A stretch of DNA of 64,000 nt from assembly GCA_022393335.1 (NCBI GenBank), contig JAJEKB010021387.1:41622-105621 (forward strand), read 5' to 3'. The translations under genes were made by a program, and so were the position numbers. Shown here one piece after another: positions 25,401-37,917 of the stretch (its first letter is position 1; each line of letters opens with the position of its first letter). The stretch is from Macrotrachela quadricornifera. Its lineage: Eukaryota > Rotifera > Eurotatoria > Philodinida > Philodinidae. The notes under the pieces were generated by a model. The model made no database searches. It saw only the letters and a program-made list of their open reading frames with translations, and was not told the DNA's origin.

Positions 25401-27834
25401 ATAGAGTCTGACTGGTCGAAAGTTTGATGTAAAAAGTTTGCCACTGGCTGAGTTCACAGATTCAATAATCTGATTGAACGAAAGCCGCCGTATAGTGAAG
25501 ATAACTGAGCCGTAATCTTTAAGCAGATGTTCTTTTGACTCGGTGACAAATAAGCTTATTTTAATCTGCTCAATCCTCTCTTCATTGAGAAAATATACCA
25601 GTCTTCGTTTCTATACTTCTGTTACTATTCACTTAAAAAGACATCACATTTTAAACGTGGAAGACAAAAAAATTTCTTTATAATTGTAAATAACGTTCGT
25701 TCGACGAATTCGCTAGGTTTTTTGAAAGAAAATTTAATGTGATTATCATTCAAAATAATTTTCAATCGGATTATCTTATATCTCAATCTCTTTGATTGCA
25801 TGAAAACTACGAAACAAAACATCCACTCTAGCGATGATCATTTTATAGAAATATCCGTATATAGATTCATATATAAACGACAAGCAAACCTCAAGTTCGA
25901 GTTCTTTGTCTTCGGCTGAGTTTGATCAAGTCTAATACAGATATCTGACCATATTCAGTAGTTTCGAACGTCATATTCCCTCGACTGTAGTGAGGGTCAT
26001 ATGAAAAAAAATATTTGTATCGAGTACTTATACATGAATAGTGTATGTGTTCGAACGGCAATTAGTATCATTTTCGATGTATTTATATTTAATAAAACAA
26101 ATTTTTACATACTCAATAATCCTATGTATTTATTTTACTTGATTAAACAATTATGAATAATTTTTTTCTAAATTTGCAAAGAGATAATTAACGTTGAACT
26201 GAATTATTGTATTAAAACCGACTGCTTGTTTTTTCATATATACAAATCAATAATGAGCTTGTTTCAATACTTATTAACTCCACAATATTTTAATTATCAC
26301 TCTAAGAGAAAGAAATATCAAGCGACAGAATCGTTGATATCAAAAAATTGTTTCCATATAAAACCTTATACTATAAAAAGCTTTTGATCGAGAGTGAAAT
26401 TTCATCTTGTTATTTATTTCTAAACTAATATATTATGTTTCTGCAGTTTTCTAAAAAATCTGTTTTAATAAATAAATTCAAAAGATTTTAATTTATTTTA
26501 TACTAGAACAATATAAAGAATATGTGGAGGATGATTTTTCGTTGACGTTACATCACTGAAAAGAATATCTCTATAGTGACGAACATATGCAATCGATAAC
26601 ATTCTCATGTTGCACTTCGAAATATGATTGAGTATTTAATCTTAATGTATTGATTTTTATATGATGACAAATAAAGTTTATTTAATTTTATTTCAAACAA
26701 TAACAATAAATTTTACAATATAGAAAAACAAACAAAATGAAATATTATAAGAAGAACAAACAACTACAAGATCAGAATAAACAGCTGATTTTTTCGTTTG
26801 AAAGAAAGACTTCAAATTACATTAATAAGATACAGAGACATTAGTCAAAATCATTCATAGAAAAAAATATAGAGAGCATTAATATTGAAAAGTAAATTGT
26901 TTTAGAAATGGCTGTGCAACACTCGATGTAGTACATTTAAATAAAAAACAAAATTGAAATTGTTTGATAAAGAAATCATTCGCTAAAATTCATTGCACAA
27001 TATTTATACTCGTAATCCATTAGTAACTTTTACATCTCCTTTGAATAGTATGAACGATTCCTCCTTAATATTTTTTTTCTCTACAAAAAAAAAGAAATTC
27101 TATGTGCTATTTTATAAGAGAAAGAGAAATGAATAAGTGAATAAGCTAATATATAATACAGCAACACCAGCACCAACTAATAAACTTAAGAGAAACGATC
27201 TCTTACTTTATTTTGCGTTTGTTTATTATTAAATTATTAAAAAAAATAAACTTATTTTGATTCTTTGTTTTTTTTCTACCGCTTATGCAAGCGTCGCATG
27301 CCGAAATTTGACATCAAAATTAACTGAATTTGTTAAAGGATTTAGTAGTGATAAAGAGGAGAAATTAGCATTTCTCAGATATGTTCAATATCTCTTTTCC
27401 AACACGCTTCAAAAATTTTCCTTAGCCACGCGTAGATGTGATTGTATGTAACATTGCGTCTAAATGCGGTTTACAATCAGATCGCAGTTGCACGCGTGTA
27501 TTATAGGTAGGTTTAGTCAGCAGGAGATCTATGAATCAAATTGCTTATAGTTTTTAATATGTTCGAAAAAAATACAAAACATATTTTTTAAATTGAATTA
27601 AAGTAAAAACAATAGTAAAACTCCACTTGCTAAAATAAATATGTAAATGATAATACATTTCTGGATTTTTTTTTGAGATTACTTATATTCACATAGAAAT
27701 TAAGAAATTGAATGTTGAAGTGATATAGACTGACACGACACATCTAGCTGGGTAAGCTAACTGGCATGTAAACTGAAGGTTTAGAGATTGATACTTTATG
27801 TGTTCATTTCGCTTTCTGTTCTGTTTAGAAAATC
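22436..27834. other. Long AT-rich gene-poor region
   Basis: No complete gene is supportable over 5.4 kb. The frame at 22395-22640 starts inside the dispersed repeat and has no family resemblance. Near 27257-27451 a 64-codon plus-strand frame (motif KLTEFVKGFSSDKEEKLAF) has protein-like composition and an acceptor-like tract before it; it may be a scrap of a gene, with no partner exon seen. Degenerate units with AATCTGATTGRANGAAAG recur loosely at 25320-25490. The one striking local structure is the hairpin at 24988-25006. Confidence 0.4.
24988..25006. other. Perfect GC-rich hairpin
   Basis: GGCGCTCC-TAC-GGAGCGCC is an 8-bp perfect stem with a 3-nt loop, very GC-rich in otherwise AT-rich DNA. 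Flanking ATTCGTC and ATTCACGACTAG are only loosely related. It might be the tip of a foldback element or a small structured RNA; no longer arms are seen. Confidence 0.6.
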
Positions 27835-28300
27835 CTGCAAAGATCCTGTCAAGAAATCTGTCGACATCCTGAAGGAAACCTTGAGCAATCCTGGAAAGAT
27901 CTTGCCAAGATATGTGATAAAACCGCAATGAAAAATTACTAAGATTCTGGAAGAAATTATCAGACTTTTTTCTATGAGAAATCATTAAAATCCTCGCAGG
28001 ATCCTGATCTAAAAATAATGCAAAACTGATGAGGATCCTTCTCAGATCTTGTTTCAATCCTGCGCAACTCTTTGACATTTCATGGCTGCACCCTTTTTTC
28101 AGAATTCACGATTTCCTGACCGAATTCGTGATCTTAAATCAAGTAGTAAGCTGTTCAAGATCTTGATTCAATTCTGTTTTCAATCCTGTCATGACCTTGA
28201 AATTCCGTGGCTACGGGCATTCTTTAGGATTTCGTCGATTTCTCACAAAAAAAACAGCGTATCCTTGCAGGATCTGTTAAAGATCTAGAAAGGAAACACC
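27835..28300. repeat. Region dense in the ATCCTG/CAGGAT hexamer on both strands
   Basis: ATCCTG, its complement CAGGAT and close variants (AAGATCTTG, GATTCTGG) recur about every 20-40 bp in both orientations, giving many overlapping GATC-centred palindromes. Open frames across it (27689-28078 minus, 28082-28288 plus) look like consequences of this pattern; neither resembles a known family. The origin is unknown; the texture resembles the GC-rich island at 62160-62510. Confidence 0.45.
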
Positions 28301-28446
28301 AAAGATTGTCTCCAAGGCTCTCTGATCCAAAGTGTGATTGCCCAATTGTGGTTATTCAAGTTCAAAGTGTATGCTTTCCGAGAATGTTTCACTCTTTGAT
28401 ACGCAGATGATGTTTACTGGTGAGGCTTTGAGTGAATCCTCGAAAG

Positions 28447-29895
28447 GGGTTACGTGAATTTCGTCCCACGGATTTTTCGTCCCAGACTTTTGGCCCGGTC
28501 CGAAATTCTGAAACTTTTCGGGCCACCCTCAAGTGACAAAAGATTTTTGGCCCGAGCTTTAATTTAACTAATTAATTCTATTATTAATTAATAAACTTCA
28601 TAGTGCTGAGCACCATGACCTTCAGAAAAACATAGTGCTTGGTAGAACGACGTGGTGTTCAACATCATGCATTCGTAAAAGAACATTTTGCTCGGTAGGA
28701 TGACGCAGAGCTCAGTATCATGCACTCATAATAGTAGATGGTGCTCAGCAAGACGACAAGTGCGCGGCAGTATAATACAGTGCTCAACTATAAAGCATAG
28801 TACCCTTTAATATGCATTTTGATTAAAAGTAGTCTAGAAATTTCGTTGCTGACTGATACACAGAATTAGAATGCGGTACAAGAAGATGATGTAATGTTCA
28901 GAATGCGGTCATGGAACTCAGCAATATGATTCAGATAACAGGACAATTATCATGTGTTGCTGAACAAATAGCATTTCGAGAGATGGCATTATGTGCCATT
29001 AGTTGAGTAATACTATGAATAATTTGATTAAGATGAGATAAATCTTAATGCACTTTATCGATTATCGGCACTGCCAGTGTGAATTGTTTTGATTTACATT
29101 TGCCGTATTGACAATGAATAAGTTGAATTTTTATGTCTTATCTTAATCTAATATCTGTATTCGAAACGCTTTTGTTAAGACTGTTATTTATTCAATCAAT
29201 AGTTAAATTATTGAGTCTAACCAATTGGAAAAACTTCTCTATCGAAGATGATCGGGTAGGTGTATGAACTCACGCTCTTGAAAATAATGAATAATCTTTC
29301 ATTGAATGTTTTCTAATATTTCGTAATTGTATTTTTACATGATTGGCTGGAATAAAATATTTTATATACAATATAAGCCTGAATTTATATACGTATTTTG
29401 TACGTATAAATTACTTTTTTTACACCAGTCGTAATGAATTTCTACTTTTCTTCTGTACATCTTCTCTATATAGATGAACATGTATAATTGCGATCATTCT
29501 TTTATCATTACGTAATTCGTATAGTAAAGTATTACTTGATTTTTTTTTCTCATTAAACATTATTCTTTTAGAGTGCATCTAAAATATTATTCTATGTTAG
29601 ACAATCATTTACGAATGCATGGTGCCAAGCATAATGTCATTCTGCCGAGCATTATGTTCTTTTACGAATGCATAATGCTGAACACCACGTCGTTCTACCA
29701 AGCACTATTTTTTTCTGAAGGTCATGGTGCTCAGCACTATGAACTTTATTAATTAATAATAGAATTAATTAGTTAAATTAAAGCTCGGGCCAAAAATCTT
29801 TTGTCACTTTTGATAGTGGCCCGAAAAGCTTCAGAATTTCGGACCGGGCCAAAAGTCTGGGACGAAAAATCTGTGGGACGAAATTCCGTTCTCCC
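28447..29895. mobile_element. Non-autonomous DNA transposon with ~270-bp inverted arms and 8-bp target duplication
   Basis: CTCGAAAG is present at 28439-28446 and again at 29896-29903. The ends are inverted copies: after GGG and a few variable bases both read GAATTTCGTCCCAC, then GATTTTTCGTCCCAG and ACTTTTGGCCCGG. The arms match over about 270 bp, through a ..TTAATTAATAAA.. block into subterminal repeats built on GTGCT-GGTAGAACGACG. The 0.9-kb centre (about 28720-29620) has no gene. The 8-bp duplication suits hAT or P-like elements; the GGG terminus does not decide between them. The frame at 29801-30022 is an arm artefact. Confidence 0.75.
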
Positions 29896-29903
29896 CTCGA
29901 AAG

Positions 29904-30504
29904 CCCTATTGTCACATTTAAAAACATACTCGCGTTATGCGAAGCTCACTTTTTTCATTCGAACTGAATTCGTAGATTTCATGATTCTGCCGCAAATACA
30001 TGAAATACGAGGATTTTATTGATGCCCTCTCTTTTGTTACATAAAGCCTATAATGAATTGAATGCATGGTTTTGAACTCATGAAGCAGATATGCTGTTCA
30101 TGATTATGGTAGGTACTTGGTGTTGTTCTCAATAAGCAAACGAAAATATGTTTTCTGTGGACACATTTATTTAAATTGACAATTGGAAGCGTACAGAAAA
30201 ATTAAATAGCACTAATAGTTAAGAAGCAGAGAGGTGAAAACTAACTAGATAAGAATATGAGAAAAGAAAACAATAGGCAATGTTCAATAGCATTTGATGA
30301 GAATGTTCGATTTTGGAGTGTATGTGTTTGTGCCATATATCCTGCAAAGAAAAAATATTAAATGAATTCAGCACTATAAAATATTTGTAATGGTAATCTC
30401 AAAGAAGAATGTACGACTGATGGAATAAAATATCAGCAACATTCTCTCAATGGCGTATCATCGAAACACTATTGACATAACATACCGTGTTTACCCCCAA
30501 CTAT
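29904..30504. other. Flank between the transposon and the satellite array
   Basis: AT-rich; no gene, RNA or element recognised. A short open stretch on the plus strand near 29900-30020 continues out of the transposon arm and has no family resemblance. Confidence 0.5.
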
Positions 30505-33500
30505 TTTATTCAAATATCTTTCTCACTTTTGAGGAATTGATATATGGACTCGTGAATATGATCCTAACATCACAAGCATAATGAATAATTCATACAAAAG
30601 TCAAATAATATATTTTGATCAATTAGAAGCAAAGATTTCGAGCTGTTAAAAGGATCAACGAACTCATAGCCGATGGATGATTTATACAGGAATTCTATTC
30701 AAATATTTTGCTGACTTCGAAGCAAAGATCTGGAGCTGTCTACATGACTCACGAACATATGACAAATGAACAATTCATTTCACAATTCTATTCAAATATT
30801 CTTCTCACTTAACGAGGCACATTAGGAGTTGTTCACATGATCCATGAATAAATAAGAAATGAATAAGTAATACCAGAATTCTATTCAAATATTTTGGTCA
30901 ATTGGAACGAAAGATTTGAAGTTGTTTACAGGATCGACGAACACATAAAAAATGAATTACTTACAGCCGAAGTCTATTCAAAAATTATGGTCAATTAGAA
31001 GGAAAGATTTGTGACTGTTTACAGAATCGACGAACACATGACAAAAGAGCATTGATATCAGAATTTTATTCAAATATTTTCGTCAATTGGAAGCGAAGCT
31101 ATGGAGCTGTTTACACAATCGACGAACACATGAGACACGAATAACTTACAATAGAATTCTATTCAAATGTTTTGGTTAATTGGAACGAAAGATTTACACT
31201 TGTTTACACGATCAATGAACACATAGTAAACACATAATTCATACAAAGTTCCCATAAATATATTTTGGTCCCATAAAAGCAAAGGTTTTTAGTTATTCAC
31301 AAGATCCACGAACGCATGACAAATGAATAATGATGATAAGTGTTCTGTTCAAATATGTTGATCATTTGGAAGCAAAGATTTGCAGTTATTTGCATAATCA
31401 ACGAACAGATGACAAATGAATAGTAATGAGAAGCGTTCTGTTCAAATATGTTGATCAATTGGAAGAAAATATTTATAGTTATTTGCAAAAAAAACGAACA
31501 CCTGACAAATGAATAATATGGAGCAGGGTTTTCTTCAAATATTTTGGTCAATTGGACGGAAAGTTTTGTAGCAATTTACCAGGTCGTTGAACACCTGACA
31601 AATGAATAATATGGAAGAGGGTTTTCTCCAAATATTTTCCTCAATTGTAAAGAAAGACTTAGGGTGGCCTAGAGGCTCGAAAAACACGAGAGAAATAGAT
31701 AAAACAAACTTCCATTATGTCGAAATATTCTGGTCACATTGAAGGAAAGATACGTAGTAGACGACATAAATGCTGTGCAGACGGCAAATGAATAATTTAT
31801 TCGACAATTCCATTGAAACATTTTGATCACTTGAAAAAATAAGTTTAGAGTTGTTTAAATGATTGTCGAACACATGACAAATGAATAATTCATACAAACA
31901 CCCCTCTAATATATATTCGTCAATTAAAACAAAAGGCTTTTAGTTATTCACATGATCGACGAATACATAGCAAATGCATAATTCAAACAAACGTTCATTC
32001 ATCAATTTTGCTCAATTATAATGAAAGATCTAGCATTGTCTAGATAATCGATGGACACAGGAACAATGAATAATTCATATATAGATTCTATTCAAATATT
32101 TTACACAATTGGAATGAAAGATCTACAGATGTTTACATGGTCGGTAAACATGACAAATGATAATTCATACGAAGATTCAATTCAAATATTTTGCACAATT
32201 GACAGCACAGATATGAAGTTAATTCTATGATCGACGAACGCAGGACAAATGGTTAATTCACTGTACATTCTAGGCGAATATTTTGGTCGATTCGAAGGAA
32301 AAATTCTGGCTTGTTTACATAATCAACGAATACATGACGAATGAATAACTTATACCAGAATTCTATTCAAGTGCTTTGGTCATTCCAAAGAATGAATTCG
32401 AGTTGTTTACTTCAACGACGAATAGATGACAAATGAATAATTCACAGAAAGATTTGATTCAAATATTTTGGATAATTGAAGCAAAATATTTGTAGAATCT
32501 TAGGAGATCAATGAACACATGAGTTATGTATGATACTGATACGAGTTCTGTTCAAATATTTTGATGAATTAGAAAGAATAATTTAGAGTTGTTTATTTCA
32601 ACGACGAACAGATGACAAATGAATAATTCACCGTACAATTCTGTTGGAATAGTTTCATCAATTAGTATAAAAGTCATTTAGTTGTTTACATGATCGACGC
32701 ACACATGACAAATGGATAACTAATACGAAAATTCTATTCAAATATTTTGCTCAATAATAAAAAAAAGATTTGGGGTTGCTTAGATGATCGAAGAACACTA
32801 GAGAAATAAATCATTCATAGCAATATTCTATTGGAATATTTTTATCGATTCAAAGCAAAGTTTCGAAGTCTTTTACGTAGTGGACAAATAGATGAGAAAC
32901 GAATAATTCATACAAAGGCCAATTCATATATTTTGAGCAATTGGAAGCGAAGTTTAGGAGCTGTTTATTTGATCGACGAACACAGGATAGATAGATAATT
33001 TATAGAAAAATTCTGTTCCACTATTTTAATTTTAAGCAACGATGTGAAGTTGTCTACATAACCGACGAACAGATGGCAAATGAATAATTCATGTCACAAC
33101 TCTATTAAAATATTTAGATCAACTGTTGTGAAAGATTTGGAGTTGTTAACAAGATCTAAGAGCTCATGAGAAATGAATAATTCATACAAAGGTCCCAATA
33201 GTATATTTTGTTCAAGTAAAAGGAAAGATCGGAAGTTGTTTACAAGATCAACAAATACACGACAAATGAAAAACAATGATAAGCTTTCCGTTGAAGTATT
33301 TTCGTCAATTGCAAGGAAAAATGTGGGCTTATTTACATGGTCGACGAACACATGACAAATGAATAACTTATATTAGAATTACATTCAAATATTTTGGTCA
33401 AGTTAAAGGAAAGAAGCGATGTTGTTTACACGATCAACAAACACATGAGAAATGAATATCTTATACCAGAGGTCTATTGAAATATTTTGGTCATTGAAAC

Positions 33501-35815
33501 GGGAGATTTCGAGTTGTTTACGAGGTCGACGAACACATGACAAATGAATAACTTATACCAGAATTCTATTCAAATATTTTGGTTATGAAAAGGGAAAACC
33601 GGGATTTATTTGCATAATCAACAAACGCATGAGAAATGGACGATTCATAAGAAGAGTCAATTCAAATATTTTGGTCAATTTAAAGGAAAGATTTGGAGTT
33701 GTTTACATGATCAACAAACACATGACAGTTGGATAATTTATAGTAAAATTCTATTGGAATACTTTGTTTAGTTGAAAGGAAAGATTTGTAGTTATTTATA
33801 AGGTCGATGAATACATGAGAAATGAGTAATTCATAACAAGATTCTATTGAAAAATTTGGTCAATTGAAGGGAAAAATTTCGAATTGTTTAACAGGTCGAC
33901 GAACGCATAAGAAATGAATAATACTGAAAAATGTTCTGTTCAAATATGTTGACAAAATGGAAGCAGAGGTTTGTAATTGTTTACATGATGGACGTATACA
34001 TGCGAAATGAATAATTAATAACAAGATTCAATTCGAATATTTTGCTCAATTGTAAAGAATAATTTAAGGTTCACTAGATGATCGAAAAACACAAGAGAAG
34101 TAAATAAAAGAAACCTCCGTTATATCGAAATATTCTTGTCGCATTGAAGCAGATATACCCAGATGATGGCAAGAACACTGTTTAGATGGCAAATGAATAA
34201 TCCTATTTAGGGTTCTATTCAAATATTTTGGTCAATTGAAACGAAACATTTAGAGTTGTGTACATGATTCACGAGCACACGGGAAATGAATAATTTACAT
34301 TAAGATTCCATTCAAGTATGTTGGCCAGTATGAAGGATAGATTTGGAGTTGTTTATATGATCAACGAACACACGGCAATTGAGTAACTTACAGCAGGAGT
34401 CGATTCAAATATTTTGATAAATTGGAAGGAATGATCTGTAGTCTTTTACAGGGTCGACGAAAACTTGACGAGCGAATAATCAATAAGAGAATTCTATTCA
34501 AATACTTTGGCCATTTAGAAGGATGAATTTGGAGTTAGGTTGATGATCGACGAACACAGGTTAAATGAATAAGACGCACAAAGGCCTCATTAACATATTT
34601 TGCTGAATGGAAAGATGTCATCTGAAGTTATTAACATCATTGACGAACACAGATTAATCGAATAATTCATAGGAAGATTCGCTTCATATATTTTGGTCAA
34701 TTGAAAGTAATGTTGGTCGGTTGTTTATATGATCGGCAAACACATGACAAATGAATAATTTTGATCAGGGTTCTATTCAAATGCTTTCCTGAACTAGAAG
34801 AAAGGATTTGCAGTTAGATACATAATCGACGAGCACAGGTTCAATGAAGTAGACTGATGAGGATTCTGTTCAAATGTTTTGATGAATTAAAAAAAAATGT
34901 TTTCGAGTTTGTTTACATTTTCGGCGGACATATGAAAAATGAATATTTGGTACAAAGGTCCCCATAATATATTTCGCTCAAATGGAAGAAAAGAGCTCGA
35001 GTTGTTTACCTGATCAAGGTACACATGAAACATCCATAATTAATACCAGAATTCTATTCAAGATTTTAGTCAACTGAGAGGAAAGAATATGTGTTATGTA
35101 CATGATCGGCGAACACATGACGCATGAATAAGAATAAGTCTGAAAAGGGTTTGGTTCATGTATTTTAGCAAATTGTAAGCAGATATTTTTGGTTGGTCAA
35201 ATGATCTAAAAATACAAGTAACATGAGTAATTCATAATAAGATTCTATTGAAATATTTTTGTCAATTCCAAGCGAATATTTAGAGTTCTTTACGAGATGA
35301 ACTGAACACATGGCAGTTGGATAATTTATATGAAAGTTCTATTGGAATACTTTGTTCGGTTGAAAGGAAAGATTTGTAATTATTTATAAGGTCGATGAAT
35401 ACATGAGAAATGTATATTTAATACGAGAATTCTGTTCAAATGTTTTGGTCAATTGCAATGAAAAGCTTTGAGTTCTTTATTAGATCAGCAAACACATGGC
35501 TTAGAAGCAGTTCAAAAGAGGATTCTATTCAAATATTTTGGTGGAATAGTAGGGAAGACTTTCACTTGTTTACAAGATCGACGAACACATGAGAAATAAG
35601 TAACTAATATTAGAATTCCGTTCAAATGTTTTAGTCGATTGCAAGCAACAGCTTTGAGTTCTTTATTCGATCAAGGAACACATGATTTATGAGTATTTCA
35701 TAAAAAGATTCCATTGAAATATTGTGATAAATTAAAAGAAAAGATTTTTAGTTGTTCACATAATTGACGGATGCATGACGGATGAATGCTACGGAGTTTG
35801 AATGATTTATTGAGA
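30505..35815. repeat. 92-93 bp satellite array, about 57 degenerate copies
   Basis: Tandem units contain TTCTATTCAAATATTTTGGT, then AATTGGAAGGAAAGATTTG, GTTGTTTACATGATCGACGA, and ACACATGACAAATGAATAA. Successive CATGACAAAT landmarks at 33351, 33444, 33536, 33628 and 33721 give spacings of 93, 92, 92 and 93. Copies are diverged throughout. Because 93 is 31 codons, several units in a row give chance-looking minus-strand frames with a 31-residue period (31297-31551, 33094-33351), but indels break them. Near-identical variants recur at distance: around 33720 and 35309, and around 31676 and 34080. No gene lies inside. Confidence 0.88.
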
Positions 35816-36069
35816 TATTTTGTTCGCTTTTCGTGGATAATCCTATCCCATGCTATGATCTACGACCCTCGGATAGATGCATCGTTCTCCTTGCGCTTCT
35901 TCCAGTATTGGTCAATTGTATGAGATGGAGCAAGAGGATATAATGTTCAGAGACCATATGGCAAATAAATAATGCTACTGTCGATGGACCTGCCAAACTA
36001 TTTGTTTTGTTATCGACGATACGGCGAATTTTCTATGATAATCGCAGATGGTATAGAAAATAAATGTAT

Positions 36070-36450
36070 TTAGAGGGCAGTTCCAGTATTGTGCTCGTTT
36101 TCGGTGAATTGTAGGTTTGTGTCAGATAGAATTACATGGTTTGTGAATAAATCACACGCTCCTGGAGCGATCCGGAAGGCAATGCGAGAATAGTTGTCTC
36201 CATTAACATTAGCAGATAAATGAGACCAAGTATGATGCCTTTGGTGACCATTTTCGATGACGTTGATTGAAATTTGTGATGTAGAAGTTGCTTGTCGAAT
36301 GGTTAATGTTCGTTTGCGTTGTTCTGTTAGCATACTATGGCTTTTATAGATCGATTGTAGACTTAGAACGAAAGTACGACAAAAGAATGTTTTTGTGGAT
36401 AGAGTGACGAGCACATTCGTATTCTTTTGTAATAGACGAGAAAAACACAC
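36070..36450 (-). CDS. Possible exon or gene fragment of unknown family
   Basis: A 126-codon frame between the satellite and the minisatellite. The last 80 residues look protein-like: mixed composition, motifs such as HTWSHLSANVNGDNYS and RIAFRIAPGACD, few low-complexity runs, ending TAA. The first 45 residues look less natural, so the real exon may begin inside it after an acceptor; no donor-side partner was found. I recognise no family. Downstream (35816-36069) there is no continuation. It may be the 3' exon of a gene displaced by repeat expansion, or a chance frame. Confidence 0.35.
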   Translation of the reverse strand: MCFSRLLQKNTNVLVTLSTKTFFCRTFVLSLQSIYKSHSMLTEQRKRTLTIRQATSTSQISINVIENGHQRHHTWSHLSANVNGDNYSRIAFRIAPGACDLFTNHVILSDTNLQFTENEHNTGTAL

Positions 36451-36741
36451 ATTTTTATCTTATTGAATTCCCCATTTATCAGTGGAAATCTCCCACTTAA
36501 CTGTGGGAATTTCCCATTTAACTATGGAGATTTCCCACTTAACTGTAGGAATCTCCCATTTAAATATGGGAACTTTTCACCTATTTGTGGGAATCTCCCA
36601 CTTAATTGTGGGAATCTCTCACTTAATTGTGGGGATTTCCCACTTAGTTGTGGGAATCTCCCACTTAATTATGGGAATCTCCCACTTAATTGTGGGAATC
36701 TCCCACTTAACTATGGGGATTTCGCACTTAACTATGGGAAT

Positions 36742-36751
36742 NNNNNNNNNN
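36742..36751. other. Assembly gap (10 N)
   Basis: Ten undetermined bases inside the 21-bp array. The true array length is therefore unknown. Confidence 0.99.
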
Positions 36752-36875
36752 ATGGGAATTTTCCACCTATTTGTGGTAATCTCCCACTTAATTGTGGGGA
36801 TTTCCCACTTAACTATGGGAATTTTCCACCTATTTCTGGGAATCTCCCACTTAACTATGGGAATTTCCTACTTAA

Positions 36876-37917
36876 CCCTCTACGGCCGGCTACCAGAAGA
36901 CACCAAGCAAAAAAATTTTTTTCTACATATTCTTTGTCTTCTACATGTGAGGGTTACCGAATTCTATCTTGGAGCCTAAAAAAGTGATATTGAGCCGAAT
37001 GCGAACATGTTGCCATTTGGCAACATCCGGTCGTAAGCGTACAAAAAATTGAAAAAGGTAAAATTTTTCTCTTTGTTGCATCCCAATAATTTGATCGTTG
37101 CTTTGGTTCAGAATGTCAAACGAAAACAAACTTTATCTATCTGACTATTTTTTATATGCTTTAAGATGAGATATATCCCAAGAATGCTCAAAAACATAAT
37201 GAAATCGTGTGAATTTCACTTGTAATTGCCAGAGAAGCTCGCGAATTCAGTGAGATTTTAACAATATTTACGGCACAACGTATTATTTCTATTTACACCA
37301 TTATACAACACTATGAAACTTGTTTGAATATCATCGAATTCCGAGCTTCTCTAACGATTACAAGTGAAATTCACACGATGTCGATATGTTTTTGAGTATT
37401 CTAGGGACATATTTCATCTTAAGGCTGTAAGAAATAGTCAGATAGATAAAATTTGCTTTCGTTTGACATTGTGAACCAAAACAACGATCAAATAATTGGA
37501 CTGCAACAAAGAAAAAAAGTTTTACTTTTTTCAAATTTTTGTTCCTTTACAGCCGGGTGTTGCCAAATGGTAACATCCCTATTTTTCATTGTCCAAATTT
37601 ATACAATAATAGTAGCTGACGAGGCAATACATAGTAGCTCTATGGAGAAAAATTAACCACTAATTGTCTTCACCACTGACTCTTCAGTTGCATCAAAAAA
37701 TCGTTTTTACGATTTATATGCTTTTTTGGGGCATCGCGCAGAACCTCAGTCATTTCCACTGCGAGTCGTTTTTTCCCTTCTGAACGCATGAATATGTGCT
37801 GAAATGCGTGGGCATAATTATCGAATTGTTAAAAAAATGATAAACCATCACTATACGTCAATTCTGAATAAAATATTAGCTCAATGTTGGCATATGGCAA
37901 CATCCGGACGTAAAGGG
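36876..37917. mobile_element. piggyBac-type non-autonomous element (MITE) flanked by TTAA
   Basis: TTAA at 36872-36875 and 37918-37921 brackets a 1,042-bp element whose ends are CCCTCTACGGCCGG and, in reverse complement, CCCTTTACGTCCGG. TTAA duplication plus CCCTTT-like ends is the piggyBac signature. Inside is a second inverted pair of about 270 bp arms centred on GTTGCCATTTGGCAAC (about 37009) and its partner (about 37560); that motif also occurs next to the right terminus, so subterminal sequence has been duplicated. No transposase is encoded; short frames in it are artefacts. Confidence 0.78.

Noticed and set aside
30505..35815. Regular repeats suggesting a CRISPR array
   Set aside because: Units are contiguous with no constant repeat/variable spacer alternation, every part of the unit varies, and the genome is eukaryotic.
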